From the NCBI GenBank assembly GCA_001704765.1, contig MBFK01000145.1:1-64000 (forward strand): a stretch of DNA of 64,000 bases. Direction: 5' to 3'. The translations under genes and the position numbers were made by a program. The notes under the pieces were generated by a model. That model did no database searches. It was not told the DNA's origin and worked only from the letters and a program-made list of their open reading frames with translations. This DNA comes from Sinorhizobium shofinae (GTDB lineage: Bacteria; Pseudomonadota; Alphaproteobacteria; Rhizobiales; Rhizobiaceae). This document shows, piece after piece, positions 18,538 through 27,355 of the stretch. How positions within the stretch are numbered: the first letter of the stretch is position 1; the number at the start of each line of letters is the position of its first letter.

Positions 18538-19265
18538 TAGGCGGCGAGCAGCAGGCCGACGGCGACGACGATGGAGCGAATGACGGCCTGCGGAACGCGC
18601 CGGGCGGCCCAGACGCCGGAATAGCCGCCGAGGGCCGCACCCGGCACCATGATCGCCGCATGCAGCCAGGAGACAACGCCGCCCGCCGCGAAGACGAGGA
18701 TGGCGATCAGCGCGATGACGATCGAGATGAAGTTCTTCAGCGCGTTCAGCCGGTGGTAGCTGCCGCCCGTCGCAAGCCCGAGCACCGCAAGCATCATGAT
18801 ACCCATGCCGGCTCCGAAGAAGCCGCCGTAGACGGAGGTCACCATCTGGCTCGCCACGCCGAGCGGCCCGATCCGGTGCTCATCGCTGCGGGCCTTTGGC
18901 TTGAGGAGAGGTCCGGCCGCAAAGATCGCGGTCGCGGCGATCAGCAGCCAGGGCACCATCGCCCGGAACGATGGGTTGGAGAGCGAAAGCAGCAGCAGCG
19001 CTCCGGCGAGCCCGCCGATCGCCGAAATCGCCCCGAGGACGATGGCGTTCCCCCGATCGGCGCGGATCTCCTTGGAATAGGCAAGCGCCGAGGTGATGTA
19101 GCCTGGAAGCTGAATGATCGACGAGGTGGCATTGGCGACGATCGGCGGCAGGCCGCCAAGCGTCATCGCGCCGAAAGTGAGAAATGTGCCGCCGCCGGCG
19201 ATGGCATTGACGACACCGGACAGGAATCCGGAGATAAACAGCAAGAGGACTTGGAATAACGTCAT
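18519..19265 (-). CDS. TauE/SafE (TSUP) family membrane permease
   Basis: This is a 248-residue membrane protein with about eight hydrophobic helices in two related halves, typical of the TSUP (formerly DUF81) family of sulfite, sulfonate or other organic anion exporters. The N-terminal [19 protein letters not shown] and the mid-protein [18 protein letters not shown] are the family's paired Gly-rich motifs. The ATG at 19265 fits the first helix; the longer frame to 19541 is not supported. It lies opposite to and between trmD and rplS, overlapping trmD tail to tail. The substrate is unknown. Confidence 0.88.
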   Translation of the reverse strand: MTLFQVLLLFISGFLSGVVNAIAGGGTFLTFGAMTLGGLPPIVANATSSIIQLPGYITSALAYSKEIRADRGNAIVLGAISAIGGLAGALLLLSLSNPSFRAMVPWLLIAATAIFAAGPLLKPKARSDEHRIGPLGVASQMVTSVYGGFFGAGMGIMMLAVLGLATGGSYHRLNALKNFISIVIALIAILVFAAGGVVSWLHAAIMVPGAALGGYSGVWAARRVPQAVIRSIVVAVGLLLAAYYFFTG

Positions 19266-19552
19266 GGCCTTCCCCGAACCGCAGTGCATCCGGGATAGCG
19301 GCTGGTGAAATCGACGGCAAGCCCCATGACATTCATGGCGCCGTTCCTGGCAAATCGCCCAGAAATCCTGCATTCGGGGGTGACAAGTCCGGTCGTTTGG
19401 TGTATGTGCCGCCCCGGTTCGGGTTCTTGCCCGTCGACCATTAACAAAGAATGGTGAAACCGCTCCTGCCTGAAAAGGCAAGGCCCAAAGGAAAACCGAG
19501 GGGCCGGTCGAGAGCGCTCTGGCTGTTTCAGAAGAAAGCAAAGGTTAGACCG

Positions 19553-20095
19553 ATGAACATCATCCAGCAGCTGCAAGCCGAGCAGGCCGCCAAGATCGCC
19601 GCCAAGCGCACCCTTCCCGATTTCTCCGCCGGCGACACCGTCCGCGTCAACGTCCGCGTCGTCGAAGGTAACCGTACCCGCGTCCAGGCCTACGAAGGCG
19701 TCTGCATCGCCCGCTCCGGCGGCGGCCTCAACGAGAGCTTCACGGTTCGCAAGATTTCCTACGGCGAAGGCGTCGAGCGCGTATTCCCGGTTTACTCCCC
19801 GCTCGTCGAGAGCGTCGAAGTGGTTCGCCGTGGTAAGGTCCGTCGCGCCAAGCTCTACTACCTGCGCGATCGTCGCGGCAAGTCGGCTCGCATCGTCGAG
19901 AACACCGGCACGCGCGCCCGCAAGCTGAACGAAGCCGAGCGTCAGGCCGTTGCCGACGAGAAGGCTCGCATCGAGGCTGAGAAGGTTGCAGCCGCCCAGG
20001 CGCTCGCCGCCGAGAAGGCAGCCGCCGAGGCCGCCGAGGCAAAGGCAGCCGCCGAAGCTGCCGAAGCAAAGGCTGCGGAAGACGCTGCGGAATAA
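19553..20095 (+). CDS. rplS: 50S ribosomal protein L19
   Basis: This is L19 with the family signatures [24 protein letters not shown] and [23 protein letters not shown]. The conserved core ends near residue 125. The rest, up to residue 180, is an Ala/Glu/Lys helix with AEAAEAKAA repeats, longer than enteric L19. A strong terminator follows. Confidence 0.97.
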   Translation: MNIIQQLQAEQAAKIAAKRTLPDFSAGDTVRVNVRVVEGNRTRVQAYEGVCIARSGGGLNESFTVRKISYGEGVERVFPVYSPLVESVEVVRRGKVRRAKLYYLRDRRGKSARIVENTGTRARKLNEAERQAVADEKARIEAEKVAAAQALAAEKAAAEAAEAKAAAEAAEAKAAEDAAE

Positions 20096-20119
20096 GATTT
20101 CAAATCCTCGGATTTGCTG

Positions 20120-20150
20120 AAAGGCGGCCTCTTGGCCGCCTTTCTTTTTT
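20120..20150 (+). terminator. Intrinsic terminator after rplS
   Basis: AAAGGCGGCC and GGCCGCCTTT form a perfect stem around TCTT, followed by CTTTTTT. Confidence 0.9.
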
Positions 20151-20222
20151 AGCACTATCTGCTTGTCTTCCCGACGAAATTCGTGACATTTTCTGTCGCC
20201 ACAATTTTCGGGAGTTCCTCCA

Positions 20223-21032
20223 ATGACAATCCGTCGCCACGTGCTCGCGGGCATCGCCGCTGCCCTCGCCGTTCCCTTCGCATTTTCCGCGCCCGCAGCC
20301 GCGAGCGATCTGCCGGATCTCGGCGGCAAGACGGTCGTCGTCGTCACTGAGAACGCCTATCCGCCGCTACAGTTCATCGATCCCAAGAGCGGCCAGGCGG
20401 TCGGCTGGGAATATGACGCAATGAACGAGATCGCCAAGCGGCTGAACTTCAAGGTCGAGTATCAGAACACCAGCTGGGATGCGATGATCCAGGCGGTTTC
20501 CGACGGCCAGTATCAGATCGGCATGACCGGCATTACCATCAAGGACGACCGCAAGGAGAAGGTGGACTTCTCCGACCCCTACATGCGCTCGCAGCAGTTC
20601 ATGCTGGTGCGCGCCGACGAGAAACGCTTCACGGATGCCAAGAGCTTTGCTGCGGTCGAGGACGGGCTTGTCGGCGCCCAGCCTGGCACTTCGCCCTTCT
20701 ACACGGCGGTCTATGAAATCCTCGACGGCAACGAGCAGAACCCGCGCATCAAGCTGTTCGAAACCTTCGGTGCCACGGTGCAGGCGCTGAAAGCCGGCGA
20801 CGTCGATTTGGTGCTCACCGACAGCGTCGCCGCGAAGGGCTATGTCGACGCGTCCGAGGGCAAGCTCAAGGTCGTCGGCGAACCGCTCGGCACCGAGGAT
20901 TTCGGCTTCATCTTCCCGAAGGGTTCCGATCTCGTCCAACCGATCAATGCCGCCATCAAAGCGCTCAAGGAGGACGGCACCGTCGACGCGCTCAACAAGA
21001 AATGGTTCCTCGATTACAAGATGGGTGGCTGA
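20223..21032 (+). CDS. Polar amino-acid ABC transporter substrate-binding protein
   Basis: This 269-residue periplasmic binding protein of family 3 has a signal peptide ending near AAAS (about residue 28). The ligand-pocket motifs are present: [28 protein letters not shown] and [18 protein letters not shown], the last being the family-3 arginine/aspartate region without an obvious arginine. The likely ligand is a polar amino acid. A permease gene follows 21 bases downstream, but no ATPase gene is adjacent. Confidence 0.9.
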   Translation: MTIRRHVLAGIAAALAVPFAFSAPAAASDLPDLGGKTVVVVTENAYPPLQFIDPKSGQAVGWEYDAMNEIAKRLNFKVEYQNTSWDAMIQAVSDGQYQIGMTGITIKDDRKEKVDFSDPYMRSQQFMLVRADEKRFTDAKSFAAVEDGLVGAQPGTSPFYTAVYEILDGNEQNPRIKLFETFGATVQALKAGDVDLVLTDSVAAKGYVDASEGKLKVVGEPLGTEDFGFIFPKGSDLVQPINAAIKALKEDGTVDALNKKWFLDYKMGG

Positions 21033-21053
21033 TCGCTAGGTCCTGATCCTGAA

Positions 21054-21875
21054 ATGGCGCCGGTGCAATCATCCGACACTTCCGAGAAGGGCGACTATCC
21101 CTGGTGGCTGGTCGCCCTTCTCGTCATCGCCGTGGCGCTTGCCGCGATAATCGTCACAAACGATATCTTCACCCAGGTCTTCAGTGTCGTGCTCAAGGGC
21201 ATCGGCGTCACCGTCTTCGTGACGCTGATGGGCTTTGCATCGGCGACCGTGCTCGGCCTCGCCGTGGCATTGATGGCGCTTTCCGAGCACGTGGCGCTGC
21301 GGCAGGTCGCGCGCTTCTACACCGAGGTGATCCGCGGCGTGCCGATCCTCGTGCTGCTTTTCTATATCGCCTTCGTCGGCGCGCCGGCCCTGGTGGTGGC
21401 CGTGAATTTCCTGGCGGCACCGTTCATCGCCTCGGGCTGGATGGAGCCGCTCGTCGTCCGTGACATCTCGCTGATGTGGCGGGCGATCATCGCCCTGATG
21501 ATCGGCTATTCGGCCTTCATCGCCGAGGTCTTCCGCGCCGGCATCCAGTCGGTCGACAAGGGGCAGGTGGAGGCCGCCAAGGCGCTCGGGCTCAAGCGCT
21601 ACCAGCGCTTCCGCCTCGTCGTCTTTCCGCAAGCGATCCGCGTCATCCTGCCGCCGCTCGGCAACGACTTCGTCGCGATGGTCAAGGATTCCTCGCTCGT
21701 CTCGGTGCTCGGCGTCGCCGACATCACCCAGATGGGCAAGGTCTATGCCTCGGGCTCGTTTCGCTTCTTCGAGACCTATTCGATCGTCGCCTATGTCTAT
21801 CTGATCCTGACGATCGGCCTGTCGCTGGCGCTCAGGGCGCTCGAGCGGCGGCTGAGAAGGGCGCAGGCGCGGTAG
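21054..21875 (+). CDS. Polar amino-acid ABC transporter permease
   Basis: This 273-residue permease of the His/Glu/Gln/Arg family has several membrane helices and the cytoplasmic EAA loop VEAAKALGLKRYQRFRLVV...PPLGND that contacts the ATPase. The N-terminal 20 residues are hydrophilic. It pairs with the binding protein upstream. The ATP-binding subunit must be encoded elsewhere or shared, because the next gene is leuC. Confidence 0.9.
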   Translation: MAPVQSSDTSEKGDYPWWLVALLVIAVALAAIIVTNDIFTQVFSVVLKGIGVTVFVTLMGFASATVLGLAVALMALSEHVALRQVARFYTEVIRGVPILVLLFYIAFVGAPALVVAVNFLAAPFIASGWMEPLVVRDISLMWRAIIALMIGYSAFIAEVFRAGIQSVDKGQVEAAKALGLKRYQRFRLVVFPQAIRVILPPLGNDFVAMVKDSSLVSVLGVADITQMGKVYASGSFRFFETYSIVAYVYLILTIGLSLALRALERRLRRAQAR

Positions 21876-21929
21876 GTTCGAACCATGGGACGGGTGAGCT
21901 TGTTGCGCCCATCTCGTCGATTGCCGAAC

Positions 21930-22115
21930 AGTCAAAAAATTGATATGAGCACCGGCCATGGAATCCAAATTCGGATGTCGCGAACAGAAAATCGTCGTGC
22001 TGCAGGACCACAAGCGTCTGCCGGCACGTTTTTTTGCGCGTGTCTGCGCGGCGCTTACGAGCCGCCTATCCTGATCGCTTGATCAGTGTTGTTTCCGGCC
22101 GCACCGCCGCCGGTT
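21930..22115 (+). promoter_or_regulatory. Structured leader or small RNA region upstream of leuC
   Basis: Within the 274-base spacer, GCGGC...GCCGC (22048-22065), TGATCGCTTGATCA (22072-22085) and a final CCGGC...GCCGG stem followed by TTTTTT (22095-22119) can form successive hairpins about 30-100 bases before leuC. This resembles a terminated leader (attenuator) or a short independent RNA. The short frame at 21945-22082 has no run of leucine codons, so a leucine leader peptide is not supported. Confidence 0.4.
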
Positions 22116-22119
22116 TTTT
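22095..22119 (+). terminator. Terminator-like hairpin upstream of leuC
   Basis: CCGGC and GCCGG pair across a nine-base loop, followed by six T. It lies about 30 bases upstream of the leuC ATG, so it could attenuate leuC or end the upstream transcript. Confidence 0.55.
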
Positions 22120-22149
22120 CCGTATCTGAAATTCGATGGATATATCGCC

Positions 22150-23559
22150 ATGAGCGCACCGCGTACCCTCTATGACAAGATCTGGGACGACCATCTGGTC
22201 AACAGTCAGGATGACGGCACCTGTCTGCTCTACATCGACCGTCACCTCGTGCACGAGGTGACGAGTCCGCAGGCCTTCGAGGGCCTGCGGATGGCCGGCC
22301 GCAAGGTCCGCGCGCCGGAAAAGACGCTCGCCGTCGTCGACCATAACGTGCCGACCTCGCCGGATCGCCACCTCGGCATCAAGAACGAGGAAAGCCGCAT
22401 CCAGGTCGAGGCGCTCGCCAGGAACGCCGCCGATTTCGGCGTCGAGTATTATTCGGAGAGCGACAAGCGCCAGGGCATCGTTCACATCGTCGGCCCCGAG
22501 CAGGGCTTCACCCTGCCGGGCATGACGATTGTCTGCGGCGACAGCCACACCTCGACGCACGGCGCCTTCGGCGCGCTGGCGCATGGCATCGGCACGTCGG
22601 AAGTGGAGCACGTGCTGGCGACCCAGACGCTGATCCAGAAGAAGGCGAAGAACATGCTGGTGCGCGTCGACGGGCAATTGCCGCCCGGCGTCACCGCCAA
22701 GGACATCATCCTCGCCATCATCGGCGAAATCGGCACGGCCGGCGGCACCGGCCACGTCATCGAATTCGCCGGCGAGGCGATCCGGTCGCTGTCGATGGAA
22801 GGCCGCATGACGGTCTGCAACATGACGATCGAGGGCGGCGCCCGCGCCGGCCTGATCGCGCCGGACGAAACGACCTTCGCCTATATCAAGGACCGGCCGC
22901 GCGCCCCGAAGGGTAAGGCCTGGGACATGGCGCTCGAATACTGGAAGACGCTGCACACGGACGAAGGCGCCCATTACGACCGCGTCGTCGTTCTCGACGC
23001 CGCTAACCTGCCGCCGATCGTCTCCTGGGGCTCGTCGCCGGAGGACGTCGTGTCCGTCCAGGGCGTGGTTCCGAACCCGGACGACATCCAGGAAGAGACG
23101 AAGCGCGCTTCGAAATGGCGGGCGCTCGACTATATGGGCCTGAAGCCGGGCACGAAGATCACCGATATCGCCATCGACCGGGTCTTCATCGGCTCCTGCA
23201 CCAATGGCCGCATCGAGGACCTGCGCGCCGTCGCCAAGGTGGTCGAAGGCCGCAAGGTCGCGGAGACCGTTTCGGCGATGATCGTGCCGGGTTCCGGCCT
23301 CGTCAAGGAACAGGCGGAGGCCGAGGGTCTCGACAAGATCTTCAAGGAAGCCGGCTTCGACTGGCGCGAGCCCGGTTGCTCCATGTGCCTGGCGATGAAC
23401 GACGACCGGCTGAAGCCGGGCGAGCGCTGCGCCTCGACGTCGAACCGCAACTTCGAAGGCCGCCAGGGCTTCAAGGGCCGCACGCATCTGGTCTCGCCGG
23501 CGATGGCTGCCGCCGCCGCGGTGGCGGGCCACTTCGTCGATATCCGCGAGTGGAAATAA
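22150..23559 (+). CDS. leuC: 3-isopropylmalate dehydratase large subunit
   Basis: This is the 469-residue aconitase-fold large subunit that, with LeuD, isomerises 2- to 3-isopropylmalate in leucine synthesis. The [4Fe-4S] cysteines are in GSCTNGR and [22 protein letters not shown] and [11 protein letters not shown] are further family motifs. LeuD is encoded separately at 37.2 kb. A strong terminator follows the gene. Confidence 0.97.
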   Translation: MSAPRTLYDKIWDDHLVNSQDDGTCLLYIDRHLVHEVTSPQAFEGLRMAGRKVRAPEKTLAVVDHNVPTSPDRHLGIKNEESRIQVEALARNAADFGVEYYSESDKRQGIVHIVGPEQGFTLPGMTIVCGDSHTSTHGAFGALAHGIGTSEVEHVLATQTLIQKKAKNMLVRVDGQLPPGVTAKDIILAIIGEIGTAGGTGHVIEFAGEAIRSLSMEGRMTVCNMTIEGGARAGLIAPDETTFAYIKDRPRAPKGKAWDMALEYWKTLHTDEGAHYDRVVVLDAANLPPIVSWGSSPEDVVSVQGVVPNPDDIQEETKRASKWRALDYMGLKPGTKITDIAIDRVFIGSCTNGRIEDLRAVAKVVEGRKVAETVSAMIVPGSGLVKEQAEAEGLDKIFKEAGFDWREPGCSMCLAMNDDRLKPGERCASTSNRNFEGRQGFKGRTHLVSPAMAAAAAVAGHFVDIREWK

Positions 23560-23586
23560 GCCGGATTTGAGCTTTTCCGGCATATT

Positions 23587-23613
23587 GGGCCGCCCTTCGG
23601 GGCGGCCTTTTTT
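23587..23613 (+). terminator. Intrinsic terminator after leuC
   Basis: GGGCCGCC pairs with GGCGGCC(T) around CTTCGG, followed by TTTTTT. Confidence 0.9.
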
Positions 23614-23714
23614 ATCTGGGTCCTGACTCCGGCTTCACAAGAAGCTTCCGCGGGAAGACAAGTGGCGCCAACGGTGCGACAATGGCCAGGTCAATCTACC
23701 TCGCGAAGCACATC

Positions 23715-24254
23715 ATGTCCGATCACGATAAAACCGCAGCGCGCCGCCTCATGCTGCTTCGCCATGCGAAGTCCGCTTGGCCCGACGGCGTTGCCGATCA
23801 TCGCCGGCCGCTCGCCGAGCGTGGACGAAAGGCTGCCCCGAGGATGGGCGCCTATATGGCCGAGCACGGCCTCGTTCCGGATCTGGCCCTTGTTTCCACG
23901 GCACGGCGCGCGCAGGAGACCTGGGAGCTCGTGGCCGAGACTTTGCCGCGCGGCATCGAGGTCCGCGATGCCGTCGGCATCTACGAAGTCTCGGCAACGG
24001 CCATTCTCGGTGTGATACGGGGCGTGGAGCCATCGGTACGCAGCCTCCTGCTCGTCGGGCACAATCCGGGAATGGCGGAACTTGCACTCCTGCTTGCCGG
24101 GGAAGGCGATGCGCTGCCGCGTCTGCGCGAGAAATTTCCCACGGCCGGCCTCGCCGTCATCGATTTCGATGCCGGGCAATGGTCGGAGATCGAGCCCGGC
24201 AGGGGCCGCCTCGTGCGGTTCGTGGCGCCCCGCATGCTCGAGCGGGAGCAATGA
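23715..24254 (+). CDS. SixA-type phosphohistidine phosphatase
   Basis: This is a histidine-phosphatase-superfamily protein of about 179 residues. The catalytic RHAKS motif (LLRHAKSAW) and the second histidine in LLVGHNPGM match SixA, which dephosphorylates phosphohistidine on phosphotransfer proteins. The ATG at 23715 places the motif close to the N terminus, as in the family; an in-frame ATG at 23682 would add 11 residues. It ends 12 bases before the convergent L,D-transpeptidase gene. Confidence 0.87.
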   Translation: MSDHDKTAARRLMLLRHAKSAWPDGVADHRRPLAERGRKAAPRMGAYMAEHGLVPDLALVSTARRAQETWELVAETLPRGIEVRDAVGIYEVSATAILGVIRGVEPSVRSLLLVGHNPGMAELALLLAGEGDALPRLREKFPTAGLAVIDFDAGQWSEIEPGRGRLVRFVAPRMLEREQ

Positions 24255-24266
24255 CAGCCTTCGTGG

Positions 24267-24815
24267 CTACGCGACCCTGACAGCCATTCCCCGGCGCATG
24301 TGCCGGATCAGCCGCTTCATCGCCGGCAGGCTGACGGCGATGCAGCCTTGCGTCGGTTCATAGCCGGGGCGAATGAGGTGGAAGAAGATCGCCGAGCCGG
24401 CTTGCCGCCGTCTGCAGGAAATGTTCCAGTCCATGACGAGGCAGACATCGTAAAGCCCGTCATGGCGCATCATCGTCTCGTGGCTCGCGGTAAACGGCGC
24501 CCTGACCGGGCGGTTGTAGGAAGCATGGCCGGGCGCGTCGCACCAGAGCATGTCGCGACGAGTCTCGCGCATCGGCAGCCGGGTCGGCGGCAGGGACACG
24601 CGGTCGCGGCGCATGAAGCCGCCGATCAGCTTCATCGTCGCCCGCGGCGTCGCGCCGTCGCCTTCGCGCTTCATGGCGGTGAGGCCGCTTTGCCCGATCG
24701 CCGCCTGCTCCGTTCTACCGTCGAAGCTTAGAAGCGCGCGCCGGCGGTCGCGCGGCGCAGCCCGGACAACGATGGTGGACTTGCTCGATCTTACTCCCGA
24801 CGTTTTCTTGCGCAT
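24267..24815 (-). CDS. L,D-transpeptidase catalytic-domain (YkuD/ErfK) protein
   Basis: This 182-residue protein keeps the YkuD-type pattern: GDGATPRATMKL near the N terminus and the Cys motif PTQGCIAVSLPAMKRL near the C terminus, with upstream HL. Such enzymes form 3-3 peptidoglycan crosslinks or anchor proteins. The usual HG before the Cys motif is less clear, and no convincing signal peptide is present, placing it with the small L,D-transpeptidase-like proteins of rhizobia. I chose Met at 24815; the open frame reaches 24866. Confidence 0.75.
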   Translation of the reverse strand: MRKKTSGVRSSKSTIVVRAAPRDRRRALLSFDGRTEQAAIGQSGLTAMKREGDGATPRATMKLIGGFMRRDRVSLPPTRLPMRETRRDMLWCDAPGHASYNRPVRAPFTASHETMMRHDGLYDVCLVMDWNISCRRRQAGSAIFFHLIRPGYEPTQGCIAVSLPAMKRLIRHMRRGMAVRVA

Positions 24816-24958
24816 TATTCTCACAAATTCTTGCTTTGCCCGTGATCTCACGGCCACCCTAAGCACGGTTGCACGGCGACAAGATTGCGTGGCCGCCGCG
24901 CTTTGCCAAGGGCGGCATTTGAGCTAGTTTGAATTCAGGAAGCAACAGGAACTGTCCC

Positions 24959-25642
24959 ATGGCGACGCGCACTATCCTCCTTGTCGACGATGACAATGAT
25001 CTGCGTGAGACGTTGATAGAGCAACTTTCTCTTTACGAGGAGTTCGACCTGCTGCAGGAAGCGACCGCCGGCAAGGGCATCCAGGCGGCGCGCACCCGTC
25101 AGGTCGACCTGTTGATCATGGACGTCGGCCTGCCGGACATGGATGGTCGCGAGGCGGTGAAGCTTCTGCGCAAGGGCGGATTCAAGGCACCGATCATCAT
25201 GCTGACCGGTCACGATACTGATTCGGACACGATCCTCGGCCTCGAAGCCGGCGCCAACGACTATGTCGCCAAGCCCTTCCGTTTCGCCGTGCTGCTTGCC
25301 CGTATCCGCGCCCAGCTTCGCCAGCATGAGCAGAGCGAGGATGCGACCTTCAGCGTCGGTCCCTACACGTTCAAGCCGAGCCAGAAGCTGCTGACGATGG
25401 AGAACGGCCAGAAGATTCGCCTGACCGAGAAGGAGGCGGCGATCATCCGCTACCTCTACCGTGCCGACCAGAAGGTGGTGACCCGCGACGTTCTGCTCGA
25501 GGAGGTCTGGGGCTACAATTCCGGGGTGACGACCCATACGCTCGAGACGCATGTCTATCGGCTGCGCCAGAAAATCGAACGTGACCCTTCCAATGCGGAG
25601 ATTTTGGTGACAGAGAACGGCGGTTACAAGATCGTTCCATAG
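24959..25642 (+). CDS. cenR: OmpR-family response regulator, CenR-like
   Basis: This 227-residue response regulator has a receiver domain with acidic triad LLVDDDND, phosphoacceptor Asp in LLIMDVGLPDMDG and Lys in VAKPFR, followed by an OmpR/PhoB winged helix (TTHTLETHVYRLRQKIE). The stretches DLRETLIEQLSLYEEFD and EQSEDATFSVGPYTFKP closely resemble the essential alphaproteobacterial cell-envelope regulator CenR as I recall it. No histidine kinase gene is adjacent, as is usual for CenR. The ATG at 24959 follows an AGGAA box. Confidence 0.75.
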   Translation: MATRTILLVDDDNDLRETLIEQLSLYEEFDLLQEATAGKGIQAARTRQVDLLIMDVGLPDMDGREAVKLLRKGGFKAPIIMLTGHDTDSDTILGLEAGANDYVAKPFRFAVLLARIRAQLRQHEQSEDATFSVGPYTFKPSQKLLTMENGQKIRLTEKEAAIIRYLYRADQKVVTRDVLLEEVWGYNSGVTTHTLETHVYRLRQKIERDPSNAEILVTENGGYKIVP

Positions 25643-25719
25643 CGCGGCATCGCGGAAAGTGTGAGGCGGTTTTCCGTTCCGCATCCCCCTCCCCAAAAGT
25701 GAGCTAGGAGAAATGCTGC

Positions 25720-26175
25720 TTGGCGCTCAATGACGATATCGCGCTTCTGTCCAACGTCTCGCTCTTCGCCGATATCGGCGACGACAAGCTTCGGCTGATC
25801 GCTTTCGGCGCCGAGCGCCGCCGCGTTGCAAAGGGCCACGAGCTCTTTCGCGAAGGGGCACCGGCCGATTGCGCCTATGCGGTTGCCGCCGGAGGCTTCT
25901 CGCTTTCGAAGCTCAACGCCGAGGGCCGCCCGCAGCACGTCGAGGCTGTCGGCCGTGGCGCGCTGTTGTCGGAGCTGGCGCTGATATCGATGGTCGAACG
26001 CAAGTTCACCGCGACCGCCGACGAAGACAGCGAGGTGATCCGCATCAACCGGCCACTTTTCCGCCGCATGTTGGAAGAATATCCGGAGGTCACGGCGATG
26101 GTCGAAGCCCGGATCCGCGACAATCTGCAGGCGATGATACGCCGCGTCGAGGCGCTAGCCGGGCGTTTCGCTTAG
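25720..26175 (+). CDS. Cyclic nucleotide-binding domain protein
   Basis: This is a 151-residue single-domain protein of the cNMP-binding/CRP beta-barrel type (FREGAPADCAYAVAAGGFSLSKL, GALLSELALISMVERKFTATADEDSEVIRI). It lacks a helix-turn-helix, so it is a stand-alone sensor or scaffold rather than a CRP regulator. The start is a TTG at 25720 with TAGGAG about nine bases upstream; the nearby ATG at 25713 opens a frame of only six codons. It lies 78 bases after the CenR-like gene and may share its transcript. Confidence 0.8.
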   Translation: MALNDDIALLSNVSLFADIGDDKLRLIAFGAERRRVAKGHELFREGAPADCAYAVAAGGFSLSKLNAEGRPQHVEAVGRGALLSELALISMVERKFTATADEDSEVIRINRPLFRRMLEEYPEVTAMVEARIRDNLQAMIRRVEALAGRFA

Positions 26176-26191
26176 TCGAAAGTGCTTTTGT

Positions 26192-26384
26192 CCCTCATCC
26201 GGCCTGCCGGCCACCTTCTCCCCGCAAGCGGGGCGAAGGGGACTCGCGACGCTCGCTTGAACCGATCATTCCCTTCGCGGAGGAGAGGGGAGGTACGTGA
26301 CAGCGTTCCGAGCCCGTCACATCGCAAATTCGAAGGCTCCAAAATCCCCTCTCCCTGCCTGCGCGGGAGGGTTAGGGTGAGGGG
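26192..26384. repeat. Dispersed palindromic repeat cluster between CNB gene and xthA
   Basis: The block begins CCCTCATCCGGCCTGCCGGC and ends GGGTTAGGGTGAGGGG, with inner palindromes such as CTTCTCCCCGCAAGCGGGG. It matches the style of rhizobial mosaic intergenic repeats and resembles 35441-35603, 49575-49683 and 57200-57262. No gene is visible. Confidence 0.75.
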
Positions 26385-26398
26385 CTATTTCACACGGC

Positions 26399-27205
26399 TC
26401 AAAGCTCAAAATGCGCGATCACGGGCACATGGTCGGACGGGCGCTCCCAGCCGCGTGCTTCCCTGAGGATGTCGACGCGGACGAGTTTCGAGGCGAGGTC
26501 GGCGGAGGACCAGACATGGTCGAGCCGGCGGCCCCGGTCGGCCGCCGCCCAGTCCTTCGCCCGATAGCTCCACCAGGTGTAGAGCTTTTCAGGCGGCGGC
26601 GTGTGCTGGCGCATCAGGTCGACCCAGGCGCCGCCGGTCATCACCGTGGTCAGGCCGTCCGTCTCGACCGGGGTGTGGCTGACGATCTTCAAGAGTTGCT
26701 TGTGTGACCAGACATCATGCTCTAGCGGGGCGATGTTGAGGTCGCCGACCAGAATCGAGGAGATGCCCGCTTCGGCCTCGGCGTGCAGGAGTTTCATCTC
26801 GTCGACGAAGTCGAGCTTGTGTCCGAATTTCGGATTGATCGTACGGTCCGGCTCGTCGCCGCCAGCCGGCACATAGAAATTGTGCAAGCGAATGGTCTTG
26901 CCGCCGGCCGTGAAGACGACAGAGAGATGGCGGGCGTCTCCGACACCGCAATAGTCGCGGCGATTGGTCAGTTCGTGCAGCGGCAGGCGAGAGATGGTCG
27001 CCACGCCGTGGTAGCCCTTCTGCCCGTGCATTTCGATATATTTGTAGCCGAGCTTCTTCAGTGGTGCCGACGGAAACTGGTCGTCCGGGCACTTGGTTTC
27101 CTGCAGGCAGAGAATGTCAGGCTGCCACGTCTCCAAAAGGTGCTCCACCAGCGGCATGCGCAGGCGGACGGAGTTGATGTTCCACGTGGCGATGGAAAGG
27201 GTCAT
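26399..27205 (-). CDS. xthA: Exodeoxyribonuclease III
   Basis: This 268-residue EEP-fold nuclease repairs abasic sites and removes blocked 3' ends. Motifs are complete: ATWNINSVR, LQETKC, GDLNIAP, GRRLDHVWSS and PSDHVPV. I chose ATG at 27205 because it gives the family start MTLSIATWNINS. It stands alone on the minus strand between repeat DNA and the lolA terminator. Confidence 0.95.
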   Translation of the reverse strand: MTLSIATWNINSVRLRMPLVEHLLETWQPDILCLQETKCPDDQFPSAPLKKLGYKYIEMHGQKGYHGVATISRLPLHELTNRRDYCGVGDARHLSVVFTAGGKTIRLHNFYVPAGGDEPDRTINPKFGHKLDFVDEMKLLHAEAEAGISSILVGDLNIAPLEHDVWSHKQLLKIVSHTPVETDGLTTVMTGGAWVDLMRQHTPPPEKLYTWWSYRAKDWAAADRGRRLDHVWSSADLASKLVRVDILREARGWERPSDHVPVIAHFEL

Positions 27206-27301
27206 TCCACATTCCTCTGGAAAATTTCGCCGGTGACAGGAAAGCAAGTGTCCGGCAACACCGGGCGTTTTAAGGAGGTCCGGCGCCAATCGACAAGTAT
27301 G

Positions 27302-27325
27302 AAAAAGGCCGCCCGAAGGCGGCCG
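27302..27325 (-). terminator. Intrinsic terminator after lolA
   Basis: On the minus strand GGCCGCC and GGCGGCC pair around TTCG, followed by TTTTT, about 30 bases after the lolA stop. Confidence 0.85.
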
Positions 27326-27355
27326 ATACCAGTATCCAAGGCAGGGCGCGTCCGG

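Noticed and set aside
21945..22082. Short frame upstream of leuC as a leucine leader peptide
   Set aside because: It has no cluster of leucine codons and no good ribosome binding site.
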